The position numbers were made by a program, and so were the translations under genes. This document shows, in pieces, positions 8,694-17,652 of a stretch of DNA of 64,000 nucleotides. Each line of letters begins with the position of its first letter. The stretch's first letter is position 1. Origin of the DNA: Candidatus Thermochlorobacteriaceae bacterium. GTDB lineage: Bacteria > Bacteroidota > Chlorobiia > Chlorobiales > Thermochlorobacteraceae. Under the pieces are notes generated by a model that did no database searches, was not told the DNA's origin, and saw only the letters and a program-made list of their open reading frames with translations. The stretch lies in contig JAJUFC010000007.1 in NCBI GenBank assembly GCA_029263855.1, positions 62,001-126,000 on the forward strand. The letters run 5' to 3'.

Positions 8694-10268
8694 TTAAAAC
8701 ATCAGCCAACTCACCGTTGTGAATACCGTCCAAGCGTTTGCGGGTTTTTGCGGCGAGTTGCGCGTAAAATTGCTTTCGTAAAAATTTCCATTCCAGAGAT
8801 ATGCCGCGCTTAATCCAATGTCGAAGAAAAGCGCGTAGGCGTATTTGATTTCGGCGTTCAATTCCGCGCCGACGAAGTTGCCGCCACCCTGCGGGGTTGC
8901 ATTCGACCACGCCGCCGCGCTTCCAATTTTGTAATGCAGTTTGTTCGGAATCGGAGAGTTGAAATAATTGAAAAACACTGCCGTTACGCCGTAGCCGAGA
9001 TTGGAAATGTCGTGCACCGCCGAATAGTAGCGGTTGATGACTTGCACGTCGGGAAAGAGCAAGAAGGCGCGATGCGAACTGAAAATGCCGACGGGCGTTC
9101 CCCAAGTGTTTCCCGTTACCACGCCGTTGTATTTGCCGTCTTGCGCGCCGTTTCGGTCGCCCGTCGTGAATAGGGCTTCGAGTTGAAGTTTATCGAATGC
9201 TGTTTGTCCGTATTTGTATTGCAGCGAGGTATGCCCTGTGAATCCGAATATATCGACGCGCCGCGCGGCTGATTTTTTATCGTCCGAGAGCGTGTCGATG
9301 TTGCCGAAGTTCATCATTCCCATCGCCGAAGCCCACCAACGCCCGCTGATGAAATCGCGATTGTAGGCGATGTTCGCGCCCGACCAAAACACGTTGGCTC
9401 GATAGAGCGGATTGTCGAGTTGAAGCCTCGCGCCGCCGTTGTAGTCGACAAGCGGCGAGTTGAAGCCTTGTCCTAAAATCGATACGCCGCCCTGCCCTGC
9501 GCCTCTATCCCACACATACCAAAAACTTCCGCCTAAATCCCACAAACCTGAAAGTTTGGTCTCCATATCAAACATCCACAAAACGACGTCGTCGTCGCGG
9601 TCAATCAAATTTTCATAGAGTTGATATGCGCCGACGCGCCCGAAGGTTGTGGGAGAAAGGTTGAAGTAACTGCTTACGCCAACGCCCTGCGTGCCCCAAA
9701 ACATCAATCGGTTTGAACTGGTTTGATTGGTTTGAAGCGTGTTGACATTAGGGTCTCGCGGGTTGTCGAAAATGCGTTGCAATCCGACGACCACGTTCCA
9801 CGCGAGCGACGGTTTGATTTCCAAGTTCGCAAGTAGCGTTTGAATGTTGACCGTTCCGCCTGAAATCGCGCCTCCGAAGTTGTTGCCTACGCCGTAGTTC
9901 ACGTCGCCCCAAGTGAAATCCACTTTGAGCAACGTTCTGAAAATCGCTTTGCCATCAAGGATTGACGGGCGATAGACGAAGAGCGGCACGAAGCGGCTTT
10001 CGCCATACATCGCCGTTTGCGGCACGGTGATGGTGCTGTTGTTGCCGTAAAGCCGACCGATGATTTGCCCGCGCAACAGTTCGTTTTGCGGCGCGATGTT
10101 CGTTCCCGAAAAACGATGAAATGAAAATCCGATGAATTGAAGTTCGGGCGGCAATTTTTCAGGAGAGCCATTCCGACGCTCGTCATCAACGGGGTAATTG
10201 ACGACTTGCGCGGCAAGATTGGACGTCAAGAACGTCGCATAAAACAAAAGCCATCGCAACTGCTTCAT
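8694..10268 (-). CDS. outer-membrane beta-barrel protein
   Basis: A 524-residue exported protein with a leader peptide (LLFYATFLTSNLAAQ) and long stretches of alternating polar and aromatic residues. It ends in a terminal Phe (VFTTVSWLMF), as expected for a BAM-inserted barrel. It resembles the alginate-export/porin-like barrels annotated in Bacteroidetes, but I cannot name the family with certainty. A strong Shine-Dalgarno (AGGAGG) precedes the ATG. It lies between a terminator-closed lipoprotein gene and the alpha/beta-hydrolase, so it probably forms a two-gene unit with the hydrolase and may admit its substrate. Confidence 0.75.
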   Translation of the reverse strand: MKQLRWLLFYATFLTSNLAAQVVNYPVDDERRNGSPEKLPPELQFIGFSFHRFSGTNIAPQNELLRGQIIGRLYGNNSTITVPQTAMYGESRFVPLFVYRPSILDGKAIFRTLLKVDFTWGDVNYGVGNNFGGAISGGTVNIQTLLANLEIKPSLAWNVVVGLQRIFDNPRDPNVNTLQTNQTSSNRLMFWGTQGVGVSSYFNLSPTTFGRVGAYQLYENLIDRDDDVVLWMFDMETKLSGLWDLGGSFWYVWDRGAGQGGVSILGQGFNSPLVDYNGGARLQLDNPLYRANVFWSGANIAYNRDFISGRWWASAMGMMNFGNIDTLSDDKKSAARRVDIFGFTGHTSLQYKYGQTAFDKLQLEALFTTGDRNGAQDGKYNGVVTGNTWGTPVGIFSSHRAFLLFPDVQVINRYYSAVHDISNLGYGVTAVFFNYFNSPIPNKLHYKIGSAAAWSNATPQGGGNFVGAELNAEIKYAYALFFDIGLSAAYLWNGNFYESNFTRNSPQKPANAWTVFTTVSWLMF

Positions 10269-10287
10269 ATCTTTTCCTCCTTTGTTG

Positions 10288-10320
10288 CAAAAAAGAAAGG
10301 CGGAGTTTTTTCTCCGCCTT
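10288..10320 (-). terminator. Rho-independent terminator
   Basis: A perfect nine-base-pair stem (AAGGCGGAG/CTCCGCCTT) with a six-base loop, followed on the minus strand by a T-rich tract. It closes the transcript of the lipoprotein gene ending at 10327, just upstream of the barrel gene. Confidence 0.85.
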
Positions 10321-10326
10321 GACGAA

Positions 10327-10875
10327 TTACTGCTTTACGTATCGTTGAATGTTGGCGATGCCAAACGCGCCGCCCGATGTGCTACCGAAACCACCTCTTG
10401 GCGTTGGTGGCGTTACGCCTTGAAGCGGCGGCTCAACTTGGGCGATTTCATAGAGCATGCGCGTCGTTCCGCCGTCGGTCGTTACTTGATAGATGCCTCG
10501 CGATGTAACGGTCGATGGCGATGTTTGGTTGACCGTGATGTTGCGAATCGTGATGCCCGCCGTGTCTGCCGCGCTCGTCGTCCAAGTGCCCGTGAGCGTT
10601 GCGTTTGAGCCCGCCGAATCTGTGGTTACGACCGTATATGTTCCGTTTGCGTTAAACGTAGCGCGAATGCGTCGCGTATTGAACGGCGCGCCAAAGAGCA
10701 AGGGGGAGACGTTCGGCACTTGCGCGCCGTTAATGGTCGTGAATCCTTCGGCAAGCCAAGTTCCGACAATTGCGTCTTGTGGCGGCGCGTTGTTCGTTCC
10801 TGAATCGCTTTCGCCGCAAGCCGTCATTGATAGCGTCATTGCTCCAATCAGCAATATGCCAAGTAGTTTTCTCAT
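10327..10875 (-). CDS. small lipoprotein (lipocalin-like)
   Basis: A 182-residue lipoprotein. The start at 10875 is set by a strong Shine-Dalgarno (GGAGG) and by a clear leader MRKLLGILLIGAMTLSMTAC with a lipobox Cys at residue 20; longer frames upstream have no leader. The mature part has alternating strands (GTWLAEGFTTINGA, FNANGTYTVVTTD, LTGTWTTSAADTAGITI) typical of lipocalin-like or DUF5004-like small barrels of Bacteroidetes/Chlorobi. Its function is unknown. It follows the acyl-CoA ligase gene by 35 bases and ends at an intrinsic terminator. Confidence 0.85.
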   Translation of the reverse strand: MRKLLGILLIGAMTLSMTACGESDSGTNNAPPQDAIVGTWLAEGFTTINGAQVPNVSPLLFGAPFNTRRIRATFNANGTYTVVTTDSAGSNATLTGTWTTSAADTAGITIRNITVNQTSPSTVTSRGIYQVTTDGGTTRMLYEIAQVEPPLQGVTPPTPRGGFGSTSGGAFGIANIQRYVKQ

Positions 10876-10910
10876 TGTTTTGTCCTCCAAAAAAGGTTTG
10901 TTAAAAAAAG

Positions 10911-12416
10911 TTAGTTTGAAAAAGAACGATGACGTTGCAAGAGAACTTTTTTGTTGATTTTGCCCGCGTCGCTTTTCGGAAGCGCGTCGTAGAATTCGTA
11001 GTGCTTTGGCGTTTTGTATTTGGCTAATCGCTCCGCGCAAAAGGCTTTGAGTTCATCGGCGGTCGCGCTTGCGCCCGATTTCAAAACGACGCAGGCTTTT
11101 CCGACCTCGCCCCACTTTTCATCGGGCACGCCAATGACGGCGACTTCCGCAATCGCAGCGTGTTTGTATAAAACTCTTTCAATCTCGGCGGGATACACAT
11201 TCTCGCCGCCCGAAATGAACATCGATTTCTTTCTATCCACGACATAAAAAAATCCCTCTTCATCTTGCCGCACCAAATCGCCCGTATAAAACCAGCCGTT
11301 TTTCAACGCCGCCTTCGTCGCGTCGGGATTGTTCCAATAGCCTTTCGTTACGACGGGACCTTTGAAGATGAGTTCGCCGACTTCTCCGCGCTTCACGTCG
11401 TTCCCATCGTCATCAACGATTCGCGCATCGAGATAGAAGTTCGTAACGCCGATTGAGCCAATCTTCCGAACAGCGTCGTCTTGATGAAGCGAGAAGAGAT
11501 TTGGTCCGACTTCCGTCATTCCGAAGCCTTGACGAATCCAAACGCCTTTTTCGTGCCAAGTTTCAATGAGCGGAAGCGGCATTGGCTCTCCGCCAACCAT
11601 AGCGAAGCGCGTGGTTTTGACCGAAACGCTCTGAAAGGCTTTTGACTCCGCCATCATTTTCAGCGTTGTTGGCACGCCCATAAAAATCGTGATGGTTTCC
11701 TCTTCCAAAAGCCGCGTAACTAGTTCGGCATCGAACTTTTTGACGAGAGCGACAAACGCGCCGCGATGTAAAAACGGCGTTGCGACCACATTCAGCCCGC
11801 CTGTATGAAAGAGCGGTAAAAATGTGAGCGTTCGGTCTTCGCTTGTTAAATCAATGCGAAGCGAGGTGTTGACGCTGTTCCAAAACAGCATGGCGTGCGA
11901 ATAGAGCACGCCTTTCGGATTGCCCGTCGTGCCCGCCGTGTAGAGGATAAAAAGCGGCTCGTCTTCGGGGATTTCTTTCGCCGTAAACTCGGACAAGTGA
12001 GTTTTCTTGTTGTATCCTTCTTCTTCTAATTCGGAAAGCGTCCAAATGTGTTTTGGCTGAAATATGGAGTGGTTGATGATTTCAGAAAATTTTTCCTGCA
12101 CAATGATGAGCGATGGAGTGCAGTCGTGTAGCAACTCGTGGATTTCACTTGGCGCAAGTCGATAGTTTAGCGGCACAAGCGTAATGCCTGTTTTCTGCGC
12201 CACAAACATCAAGATGAAATGCTCGAGCGAATTTTCAGCCAGAATGGCAACGCGCTCACCGTGCTTGATTCCAAGCTTATTTGTGAAAAGGGTTGCAAGT
12301 CTATTAGCGCAGTTTTGAAACTCCCAATAGGTAAGCGTTCTTCCCGTCTCTACTTCTTTCATCGCGATTTTGTTGGGGAAGTAAAGGCACAACTTTTCAA
12401 GCCAATCTGTTTTCAT
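10911..12416 (-). CDS. acyl-CoA synthetase (AMP-forming, ANL superfamily)
   Basis: A 501-residue ligase that should activate a carboxylic acid, probably a fatty or aryl acid, with ATP and CoA. Motifs: P-loop FILYTAGTTGNPKG, A5-type region GFGMTEVGPN, GWFYTGDLVRQDEEGF, hinge VVDRKKSMFISGGENVYP and the C-terminal catalytic Lys in SDAGKINKKVL. The start at 12416 follows an AGGAGG site and overlaps the MFS stop by four bases (ATGA). A longer frame upstream is not credible. Its neighbours (KAS III-like, FabG-like, MFS) suggest a dedicated acyl pathway. Confidence 0.92.
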   Translation of the reverse strand: MKTDWLEKLCLYFPNKIAMKEVETGRTLTYWEFQNCANRLATLFTNKLGIKHGERVAILAENSLEHFILMFVAQKTGITLVPLNYRLAPSEIHELLHDCTPSLIIVQEKFSEIINHSIFQPKHIWTLSELEEEGYNKKTHLSEFTAKEIPEDEPLFILYTAGTTGNPKGVLYSHAMLFWNSVNTSLRIDLTSEDRTLTFLPLFHTGGLNVVATPFLHRGAFVALVKKFDAELVTRLLEEETITIFMGVPTTLKMMAESKAFQSVSVKTTRFAMVGGEPMPLPLIETWHEKGVWIRQGFGMTEVGPNLFSLHQDDAVRKIGSIGVTNFYLDARIVDDDGNDVKRGEVGELIFKGPVVTKGYWNNPDATKAALKNGWFYTGDLVRQDEEGFFYVVDRKKSMFISGGENVYPAEIERVLYKHAAIAEVAVIGVPDEKWGEVGKACVVLKSGASATADELKAFCAERLAKYKTPKHYEFYDALPKSDAGKINKKVLLQRHRSFSN

Positions 12417-13705
12417 GGCAATGCCTCCTCTAACTTTCGGTTGTATCTTGCATTCATCTCGCGACTGCCGAGCCAGAGCAAGAGTGTCGACACCGCACAT
12501 GCAATCGGACAAATCAACAGCGAAAGACGCATCGCGTCAGGATTGACCGTAATGTTCATCACATCATTGAGCCGACCAATCACCAGCGGCGCGATTCCAT
12601 AGCCCGCAACATTAACGATGAAGAAATAAACGCCCACCGCTAATCCGCGCTGTTTTGGCTCGACGATGTCGTTCAAGTCGGCAAACGACGCGCCAAGCCA
12701 CGAGAGCGAAAACGCCTGCATCACAATGTTGAGCATCAGGAGCGATTTTGCATCGTTTCCAAAGAGCATCACCGCCCAAATTATGCCGCTGAACAACGCC
12801 GAAATGCTTGCGACGCGCATTCTTCCGCCAATTTGTTTTTCACGGAATTTGTCGGCGATGATTCCGCCGAACGCCATTCCCGCGACGCCGCCCGTCATCA
12901 TTGCAATTCCAAACCACAATCCGACTTCGATAAGCGAAAGTTTATGCACGCGCACGAAATAGACGGTCAGCCACGCACCAACGCTCGCCGACGCAATGTT
13001 GAACACTGCGTAGCCCGCGTGATGTAGCCATAACGTTTTTGTTTTGAAGAGGTCTTTCAAAGTTGATTCAGACTTCGCTTCGCTCTTTGTTTCGCTACTT
13101 CCACGCAAAGGTTCTTTGAGCATAAAAACGAAGAGCGCGACCGCGATGCCCGGAAAGCCCAAGAGAAAAAACGCATATCGCCACCCCATTGCGTCGGCAA
13201 TCCAACCGCCAAGCAAAAACGCAAGTCCGCTACCAACGGCAATCGCCGATGAATAAATGCCCTGCGCCGTTGCGCGAATTTCTTTTGGGAAGAAATCCGA
13301 GAGGAGCGAGAGCGCGGCAGGTCCGAGCGTCGCTTCGCCAACGCCCACCATTACGCGACAAGCGAAAATCGTCCAGAAGTCCGTTGCGAACCCCGTCATG
13401 CCTGAAAAAATGCTCCACGCCACCAAGCCGAATCCAATCATTTTCTTGCGCTCGATTTTGTCAGCAAGTCGACCGAATGGAATTCCAAGCACCGTGTAAA
13501 AAATCACAAACGAGGTTGAGCTCAACAGCGCGAGTTCGACATCGGAAAACAGCATCTCTTTTTTGATAGGCGTAAAGAGAATGTAGATGAGCATTCGGTC
13601 GAGAAAGTTGAGCAGATAGACGAGCGTAAGCAATCCCAACGCATACCAAGCGTAGCCGCTGACGCGAGATTTTGCAGGCTGTATGGAAATTGCTTGCTCT
13701 GTCAT
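12413..13705 (-). CDS. MFS transporter, spinster-like
   Basis: A 430-residue major facilitator with about twelve membrane spans. Family signatures include LLNFLDRMLIYILFTPI near the N-terminus, GRLADKIERKKMIG after TM2 and RVMVGVGEATLGPAALSLL in TM4-5, the pattern of the spinster-like subgroup that includes lipid and organic-acid transporters. Its stop overlaps the ligase start by four bases. It starts 20 bases after the KAS III-like gene. Translational coupling with an acyl-CoA ligase suggests it imports or exports the acid that the ligase activates; that is inference. Confidence 0.9.
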   Translation of the reverse strand: MTEQAISIQPAKSRVSGYAWYALGLLTLVYLLNFLDRMLIYILFTPIKKEMLFSDVELALLSSTSFVIFYTVLGIPFGRLADKIERKKMIGFGLVAWSIFSGMTGFATDFWTIFACRVMVGVGEATLGPAALSLLSDFFPKEIRATAQGIYSSAIAVGSGLAFLLGGWIADAMGWRYAFFLLGFPGIAVALFVFMLKEPLRGSSETKSEAKSESTLKDLFKTKTLWLHHAGYAVFNIASASVGAWLTVYFVRVHKLSLIEVGLWFGIAMMTGGVAGMAFGGIIADKFREKQIGGRMRVASISALFSGIIWAVMLFGNDAKSLLMLNIVMQAFSLSWLGASFADLNDIVEPKQRGLAVGVYFFIVNVAGYGIAPLVIGRLNDVMNITVNPDAMRLSLLICPIACAVSTLLLWLGSREMNARYNRKLEEALP

Positions 13706-13725
13706 TTAAATTTCTTGTTGGATTT

Positions 13726-14715
13726 TTAGTAACGGAATGCCGCGCTTGCAAATGCAAGTCCTCCGCCCGAACTAACGAACATCACCAAATCGCCTCGCTT
13801 GATTTTTTCTTTTTCAATCGCGTCGTGAAACGCCATTGGAATGCACGCCGAGCCAGTGTAGCCGAACCTGTCCATAATTGTGTGTGTTTTTTCTCGCGAT
13901 ACCCCCAATCGGTTGAGCGTTTCCCAAATGCTGTTGATGTTGATTTGCGTAAAGAAATACTGCGCCACGTCGTTTGGCGCGATGTTCAGCCGCTCGCACA
14001 TCGTCAAAATCATTCTTGACCAAATTTCAGGATTCAATTCTTTCGGAAATTTTTTGACGAATTTGAGCAAGTGGTCTTTGTTGTCAATCGCTTCTTGCGT
14101 GATAGGTTGATGTGTTCCACCCGCGTAAATGCCCATCCAATCATGATACTGCCCTTCGGTTAGCATTTCGCTTGCGAGAAACCCTCGTGAAGAATTTTCT
14201 TCGGCAGATAGCACAACCGCACCTGCGCCATCGGCAAAGAGCGTAACCGTTTTTTTGTCGTGAAGGTCGAGATACTTGCTCATGGCGTATGCACCAACAA
14301 CAAGGATATGATGATACCGCTCGTCAGCGCGAATGTATTTTGCGGCAACATCAAGCGCGGTTACAAATCCTGCACAAGCCGTATTCAAATCAAACGAGCC
14401 TGCGTTTTTTGCTTTCAATCGATGTTGAACGACCGAAGCCGTCGAAGGAGAGATGTATTCGGGCGTGTCAGTCGCAACGATGATAAGGTCTAATTGTTCG
14501 GGAGAAATCGCGGCGGAGCGTAGCGCGGCTTGGGCGGCTTGAACGACAAGGTCGGCTGTGGATTCATCGGGCTTCGCCCATCGGCGTTCGCGAATGGTCA
14601 AATTTTGAACGAGCCATGTATCGACGTCTTCATTCAAAAGTTCATTGAAGTATTGATTGGGTATCACCCGTTCAGGCGCGTAAAAACTGCTTGATGCGAT
14701 TACCGCGTTTCTCAT
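13726..14715 (-). CDS. ketoacyl-ACP synthase III-like protein, variant catalytic residues
   Basis: A 329-residue FabH-fold protein. The acyl-accepting Cys114 is present (DLNTACAGF). Aligned by eye with FabH, the His of the PHQAN motif is Thr256 (FFTQININ) and the Asn of the GNTSA motif is Tyr286 (RFGYTGSACIP). So two of the three residues used for decarboxylative condensation are changed while the Cys and fold remain. I recall similar TQ...GYTGSAC sequences in other bacteria, so it is probably a conserved subfamily with altered chemistry (acyl transfer, or condensation without malonyl decarboxylation). It is not the housekeeping FabH. Confidence 0.85.
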   Translation of the reverse strand: MRNAVIASSSFYAPERVIPNQYFNELLNEDVDTWLVQNLTIRERRWAKPDESTADLVVQAAQAALRSAAISPEQLDLIIVATDTPEYISPSTASVVQHRLKAKNAGSFDLNTACAGFVTALDVAAKYIRADERYHHILVVGAYAMSKYLDLHDKKTVTLFADGAGAVVLSAEENSSRGFLASEMLTEGQYHDWMGIYAGGTHQPITQEAIDNKDHLLKFVKKFPKELNPEIWSRMILTMCERLNIAPNDVAQYFFTQININSIWETLNRLGVSREKTHTIMDRFGYTGSACIPMAFHDAIEKEKIKRGDLVMFVSSGGGLAFASAAFRY

Positions 14716-14765
14716 TGTCGTTCATTTTTTGCGCTCGCTTGCAAACGCGAGGCTATGTTCAAAAC

Positions 14766-15512
14766 TTATGCGGGAATGTATCCGCCGTCGACGCTAATCA
14801 CTGCGCCGTTGATGAATGCCGCCTCATCTGATGCCAAAAAGCAATAAGCATTTGCTACGTCTTCGGGCGTGCCGAAGCGTTGAAGCGGTGTTTTTTCTTT
14901 GATTGCATCTAAAATTTTTTCGGGAATCGTTTGAATCATTTCGGTAGCGATGAAGCCGGGCGCAACCGCGTTCACGGTGATTCCTTTTCGTCCTAATTCG
15001 CGCGCCCACACTTGCGTCATTCCAATCACGCCCGCTTTTGTTGCCACGTAATTTGTTTGCCCGAAGTTTCCGTAAAGCCCCACAACCGAACTTGCATTGA
15101 TGATTCGTCCATACTTGCGCTCTACCATTGACGGCGCGATTGCCTTCGTGCAATTAAAAACGCCTGTAAGATTTACATCAATGACTTGTTGCCACTGCTC
15201 GGGCGTCATTTTAAGGAGCGAAGCATCTTTCGTAATGCCCGCATTGTTGATGAGAATGTCAATTTTTCCGAATTGAGCGAGGGATTCTTTTGTGGCAAGT
15301 TCAACAGCGTCGAGTTTAACGACATTGACGCTTTGGAAAATGGCGCGAACGTTTTTCTTTTTCAGTTCTTCAAGGAAGGCAACGCCTTTCTCTTCGTTCA
15401 TATCCCATATTACCAGCGAAGCACCTTCGCTTGCAAACTTTTCGGCGGTTGCTTTTCCGATGCCTTGCGCGCCACCCGTGATGATGGCGACTTTGTTTTC
15501 CAAGCGTCTCAT
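14766..15512 (-). CDS. FabG-like short-chain dehydrogenase/reductase
   Basis: A 248-residue classical SDR of the 3-oxoacyl-ACP reductase type. Cofactor motif ITGGAQGIGK (residues 11-20), NNAG at 89-92, Ser142, and Tyr155 and Lys159 in NYVATKAG make a complete active site. The ending FINGAVISVDGGY is typical of FabG. Located 50 bases before the variant KAS III gene and 80 bases after the GbsR-type regulator gene, it probably reduces a ketoacyl intermediate of this cluster. Confidence 0.9.
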   Translation of the reverse strand: MRRLENKVAIITGGAQGIGKATAEKFASEGASLVIWDMNEEKGVAFLEELKKKNVRAIFQSVNVVKLDAVELATKESLAQFGKIDILINNAGITKDASLLKMTPEQWQQVIDVNLTGVFNCTKAIAPSMVERKYGRIINASSVVGLYGNFGQTNYVATKAGVIGMTQVWARELGRKGITVNAVAPGFIATEMIQTIPEKILDAIKEKTPLQRFGTPEDVANAYCFLASDEAAFINGAVISVDGGYIPA

Positions 15513-15592
15513 TGCGTCGTCGTTTTTCTCTTTTCAGAGATTCTTAATGTTTTGAATGTTTGAAAAATATAAAACGTTAGAAACAAAAAAAA

Positions 15593-16117
15593 TTATTTCG
15601 CTTGATTTTTCTTTTTGCCGTTCCGCGATGAAGTCATGTGAAGTTTATCGCGCTCTTTGTGCCATTCATCAAGAAATTTTTCGTAATGCGCTTCGGTCAG
15701 TTCGTAAAAGCGCGCCATTTCGGCAAGGCGCATTTGAAGCGGCGCAAGAGATTGACTGTCGCTCTGTTCAGCTAAATCTTTCAAACGACGGGCGATGCGA
15801 GCGTTGTTGCGAATGAGTTCAAGGTTGTTGCGGAAGGCGTTTTCAAATACGGACGGGTGAATCTCATAGTAATCCTTGCGCGTGCCAGTTGAGAGCACTT
15901 TTCGAACAAGATTACGCTCGACAAGCCGTCTCATAATTTGACTCACAACGCCTTTCGTTCGCCCAAGTTGCTTGCAAATTTCGTCAAGCGATATTGGCTC
16001 TTTTTCAAAGAGCAACAGCCCAACGATATGCCCCATCACGCGATTAAGCCCGAAAGCGTGATAGCCGTCGCCGTATTCGCGCACGACTTCCTTTTTGATT
16101 TTATCCTCTAAACTCAT
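15593..16117 (-). CDS. GbsR/MarR-family transcriptional regulator
   Basis: A 174-residue winged-helix regulator of the GbsR type (COG1510). Signatures are FGLNRVMGHIVGLLLFEKEPISLDEICKQLG, the recognition-helix region GVVSQIMRRLVERNLVRKV and the wing TRKDYYEIH, followed by a helical dimerisation part and a Lys-rich tail. The ATG at 16117 lies eight bases after the stop of the cytidylyltransferase gene; a longer frame reaching into that gene is not credible. As the last gene before the reductase, KAS III and MFS genes it is the likely local regulator of that cluster. Confidence 0.88.
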   Translation of the reverse strand: MSLEDKIKKEVVREYGDGYHAFGLNRVMGHIVGLLLFEKEPISLDEICKQLGRTKGVVSQIMRRLVERNLVRKVLSTGTRKDYYEIHPSVFENAFRNNLELIRNNARIARRLKDLAEQSDSQSLAPLQMRLAEMARFYELTEAHYEKFLDEWHKERDKLHMTSSRNGKKKNQAK

Positions 16118-16125
16118 GGTTGTTT

Positions 16126-16935
16126 TCAATTTGATGGTTGCGATTTCGTATCCTTTTCCGAAATCGTTTTGAGTTCGCCGATGTGGTTGCGATACCAATT
16201 CACACCTGCATACTTGGCATTGATGTTGTATATCTCAGGCTGTTGCTCGAGCAAGTTCAAAATATCGTCGAGTGAAAAATTCGGATTTGCTTCGGTGTAA
16301 AGTTCATCATAAACGCGCTTGATGAAGTCGTAATCTTCTTTGTAATCAATCGTGAATCGGTGCGACATTGAGTAATTCAAGCCCGTTTCCCAAACGACAT
16401 TCCCGATTCGGAAGCGTTCAGGTTGTTCCCAAAAAAATGGCGTGGTGTGTTCGCGCTCGTAAGGCTTCGTGGCTTCGCGCCAAGCGATTTTGAACTGCTC
16501 CATCGGCATCGCTTCGACGTCGTTTCCATCGGGATACGTCGCAGGGTGAAGGTTACTGACGTAATCAAACTTATCAGCATTGGCTTTGTAGTAGTTCAAG
16601 ACTTTATCAATCACGCCAGAATCAATGAGCGGGCAATCGGACGGGATTTTCACGACGACATCGGCTTTTTCTTGGAGCGCGGCTTGGTAGTGTCGGTCGA
16701 GCAAGTCGGTCGGGTGTCCTGAAAAGCATTTTACGTTTGCTTCTTTGCAGAGGGCGCGAATGACGTCGTCGGATTTATCGGTCGTGGTGGCGACGATGAG
16801 TTCATCAAACGCGCTCGCCGCTTGGATTCTTTCCAACTGACGAATCAGCAAGGGCTTCCCTGCAAGCGGCATCATTACTTTGTTCGGCAGGCGCGTCGAG
16901 CCTGTTCGCGCTTGAACGACAATGACGATTTTCAT
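16126..16935 (-). CDS. SpsF-like cytidylyltransferase
   Basis: A 269-residue nucleotidyltransferase of the SpsF/CMP-KDO synthetase-like family (COG1861). It has the signature VVQARTGSTRLPNKVMMPLAGKP at residues 7-29 and KIPSDCPLID near residue 100. It should transfer CMP to a sugar acid or similar sugar used in surface glycans. No other surface-sugar genes surround it. Instead it sits directly upstream of the GbsR-type regulator on the same strand, so its pathway is not evident here. Confidence 0.85.
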   Translation of the reverse strand: MKIVIVVQARTGSTRLPNKVMMPLAGKPLLIRQLERIQAASAFDELIVATTTDKSDDVIRALCKEANVKCFSGHPTDLLDRHYQAALQEKADVVVKIPSDCPLIDSGVIDKVLNYYKANADKFDYVSNLHPATYPDGNDVEAMPMEQFKIAWREATKPYEREHTTPFFWEQPERFRIGNVVWETGLNYSMSHRFTIDYKEDYDFIKRVYDELYTEANPNFSLDDILNLLEQQPEIYNINAKYAGVNWYRNHIGELKTISEKDTKSQPSN

Positions 16936-17033
16936 AATGAACGATGATTTGATAAAAACGTGATAACTTTTTGAATGGTTTTGAACCTGAATTTGCGTTC
17001 AAGCAAAATAAGTCAAGCCAAACAAAATTTGCG

Positions 17034-17648
17034 ATGAAGATTATTTTTGGGATTCTTTTAATCAATCTTACGGCAAGTTCAATGAACGAACAAGAAAAAA
17101 AATTGGAAGTCGCCACGCTTGGCGGCGGTTGCTTTTGGTGCATTGAAGCGGTGTTTCAGCGCATTGATGGCGTTGAAAAAGTCGTTTCGGGATACAGCGG
17201 CGGAAAAGTTAAAAACCCGACTTACGAGCAAGTCTGCGACGGCAACACGGGACACGCCGAAGTCGCGCAAATTACCTTTGACGCAAACAAAATTTCCTTC
17301 GCTGAAATCCTCGATGTGTTTTGGCACGCTCACGACCCGACGACGCTCAACCGACAAGGCAACGACATCGGCACGCAGTATCGCTCCATCATTCTTTATC
17401 ACGACGAGCGGCAAAAAGACATCGCGCTCAAATCCAAAGCCGAATCCGAACAATCAGGCTTGTGGAAGGGCAAGTATGTGACGGAAATCGTTCCGTTTGA
17501 AATTTTCTACCCCGCCGAAGATTATCATCAGAACTACTACAATCGGGTCGGCAATCGCAACCCGTATTGCACGGTCGTCATCAGCCCGAAGGTGCAGAAG
17601 TTGCAGAAGGAGTATAAGAGCAAGTTGAAGAAGGAGTATGCGCCGTAG
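17034..17648 (+). CDS. msrA: peptide-methionine (S)-S-oxide reductase MsrA
   Basis: A 204-residue methionine sulfoxide reductase A, which repairs oxidised Met in proteins. The catalytic Cys33 is in [14 protein letters not shown]; the family motifs [40 protein letters not shown] and [11 protein letters not shown] follow. The start at 17034 adds a short hydrophobic leader before the conserved core, so export is possible; an ATG at 17082 would give a cytoplasmic form. It is convergent with the PLD-like gene, with only four bases between them. Confidence 0.95.
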   Translation: MKIIFGILLINLTASSMNEQEKKLEVATLGGGCFWCIEAVFQRIDGVEKVVSGYSGGKVKNPTYEQVCDGNTGHAEVAQITFDANKISFAEILDVFWHAHDPTTLNRQGNDIGTQYRSIILYHDERQKDIALKSKAESEQSGLWKGKYVTEIVPFEIFYPAEDYHQNYYNRVGNRNPYCTVVISPKVQKLQKEYKSKLKKEYAP

Positions 17649-17652
17649 CGTT

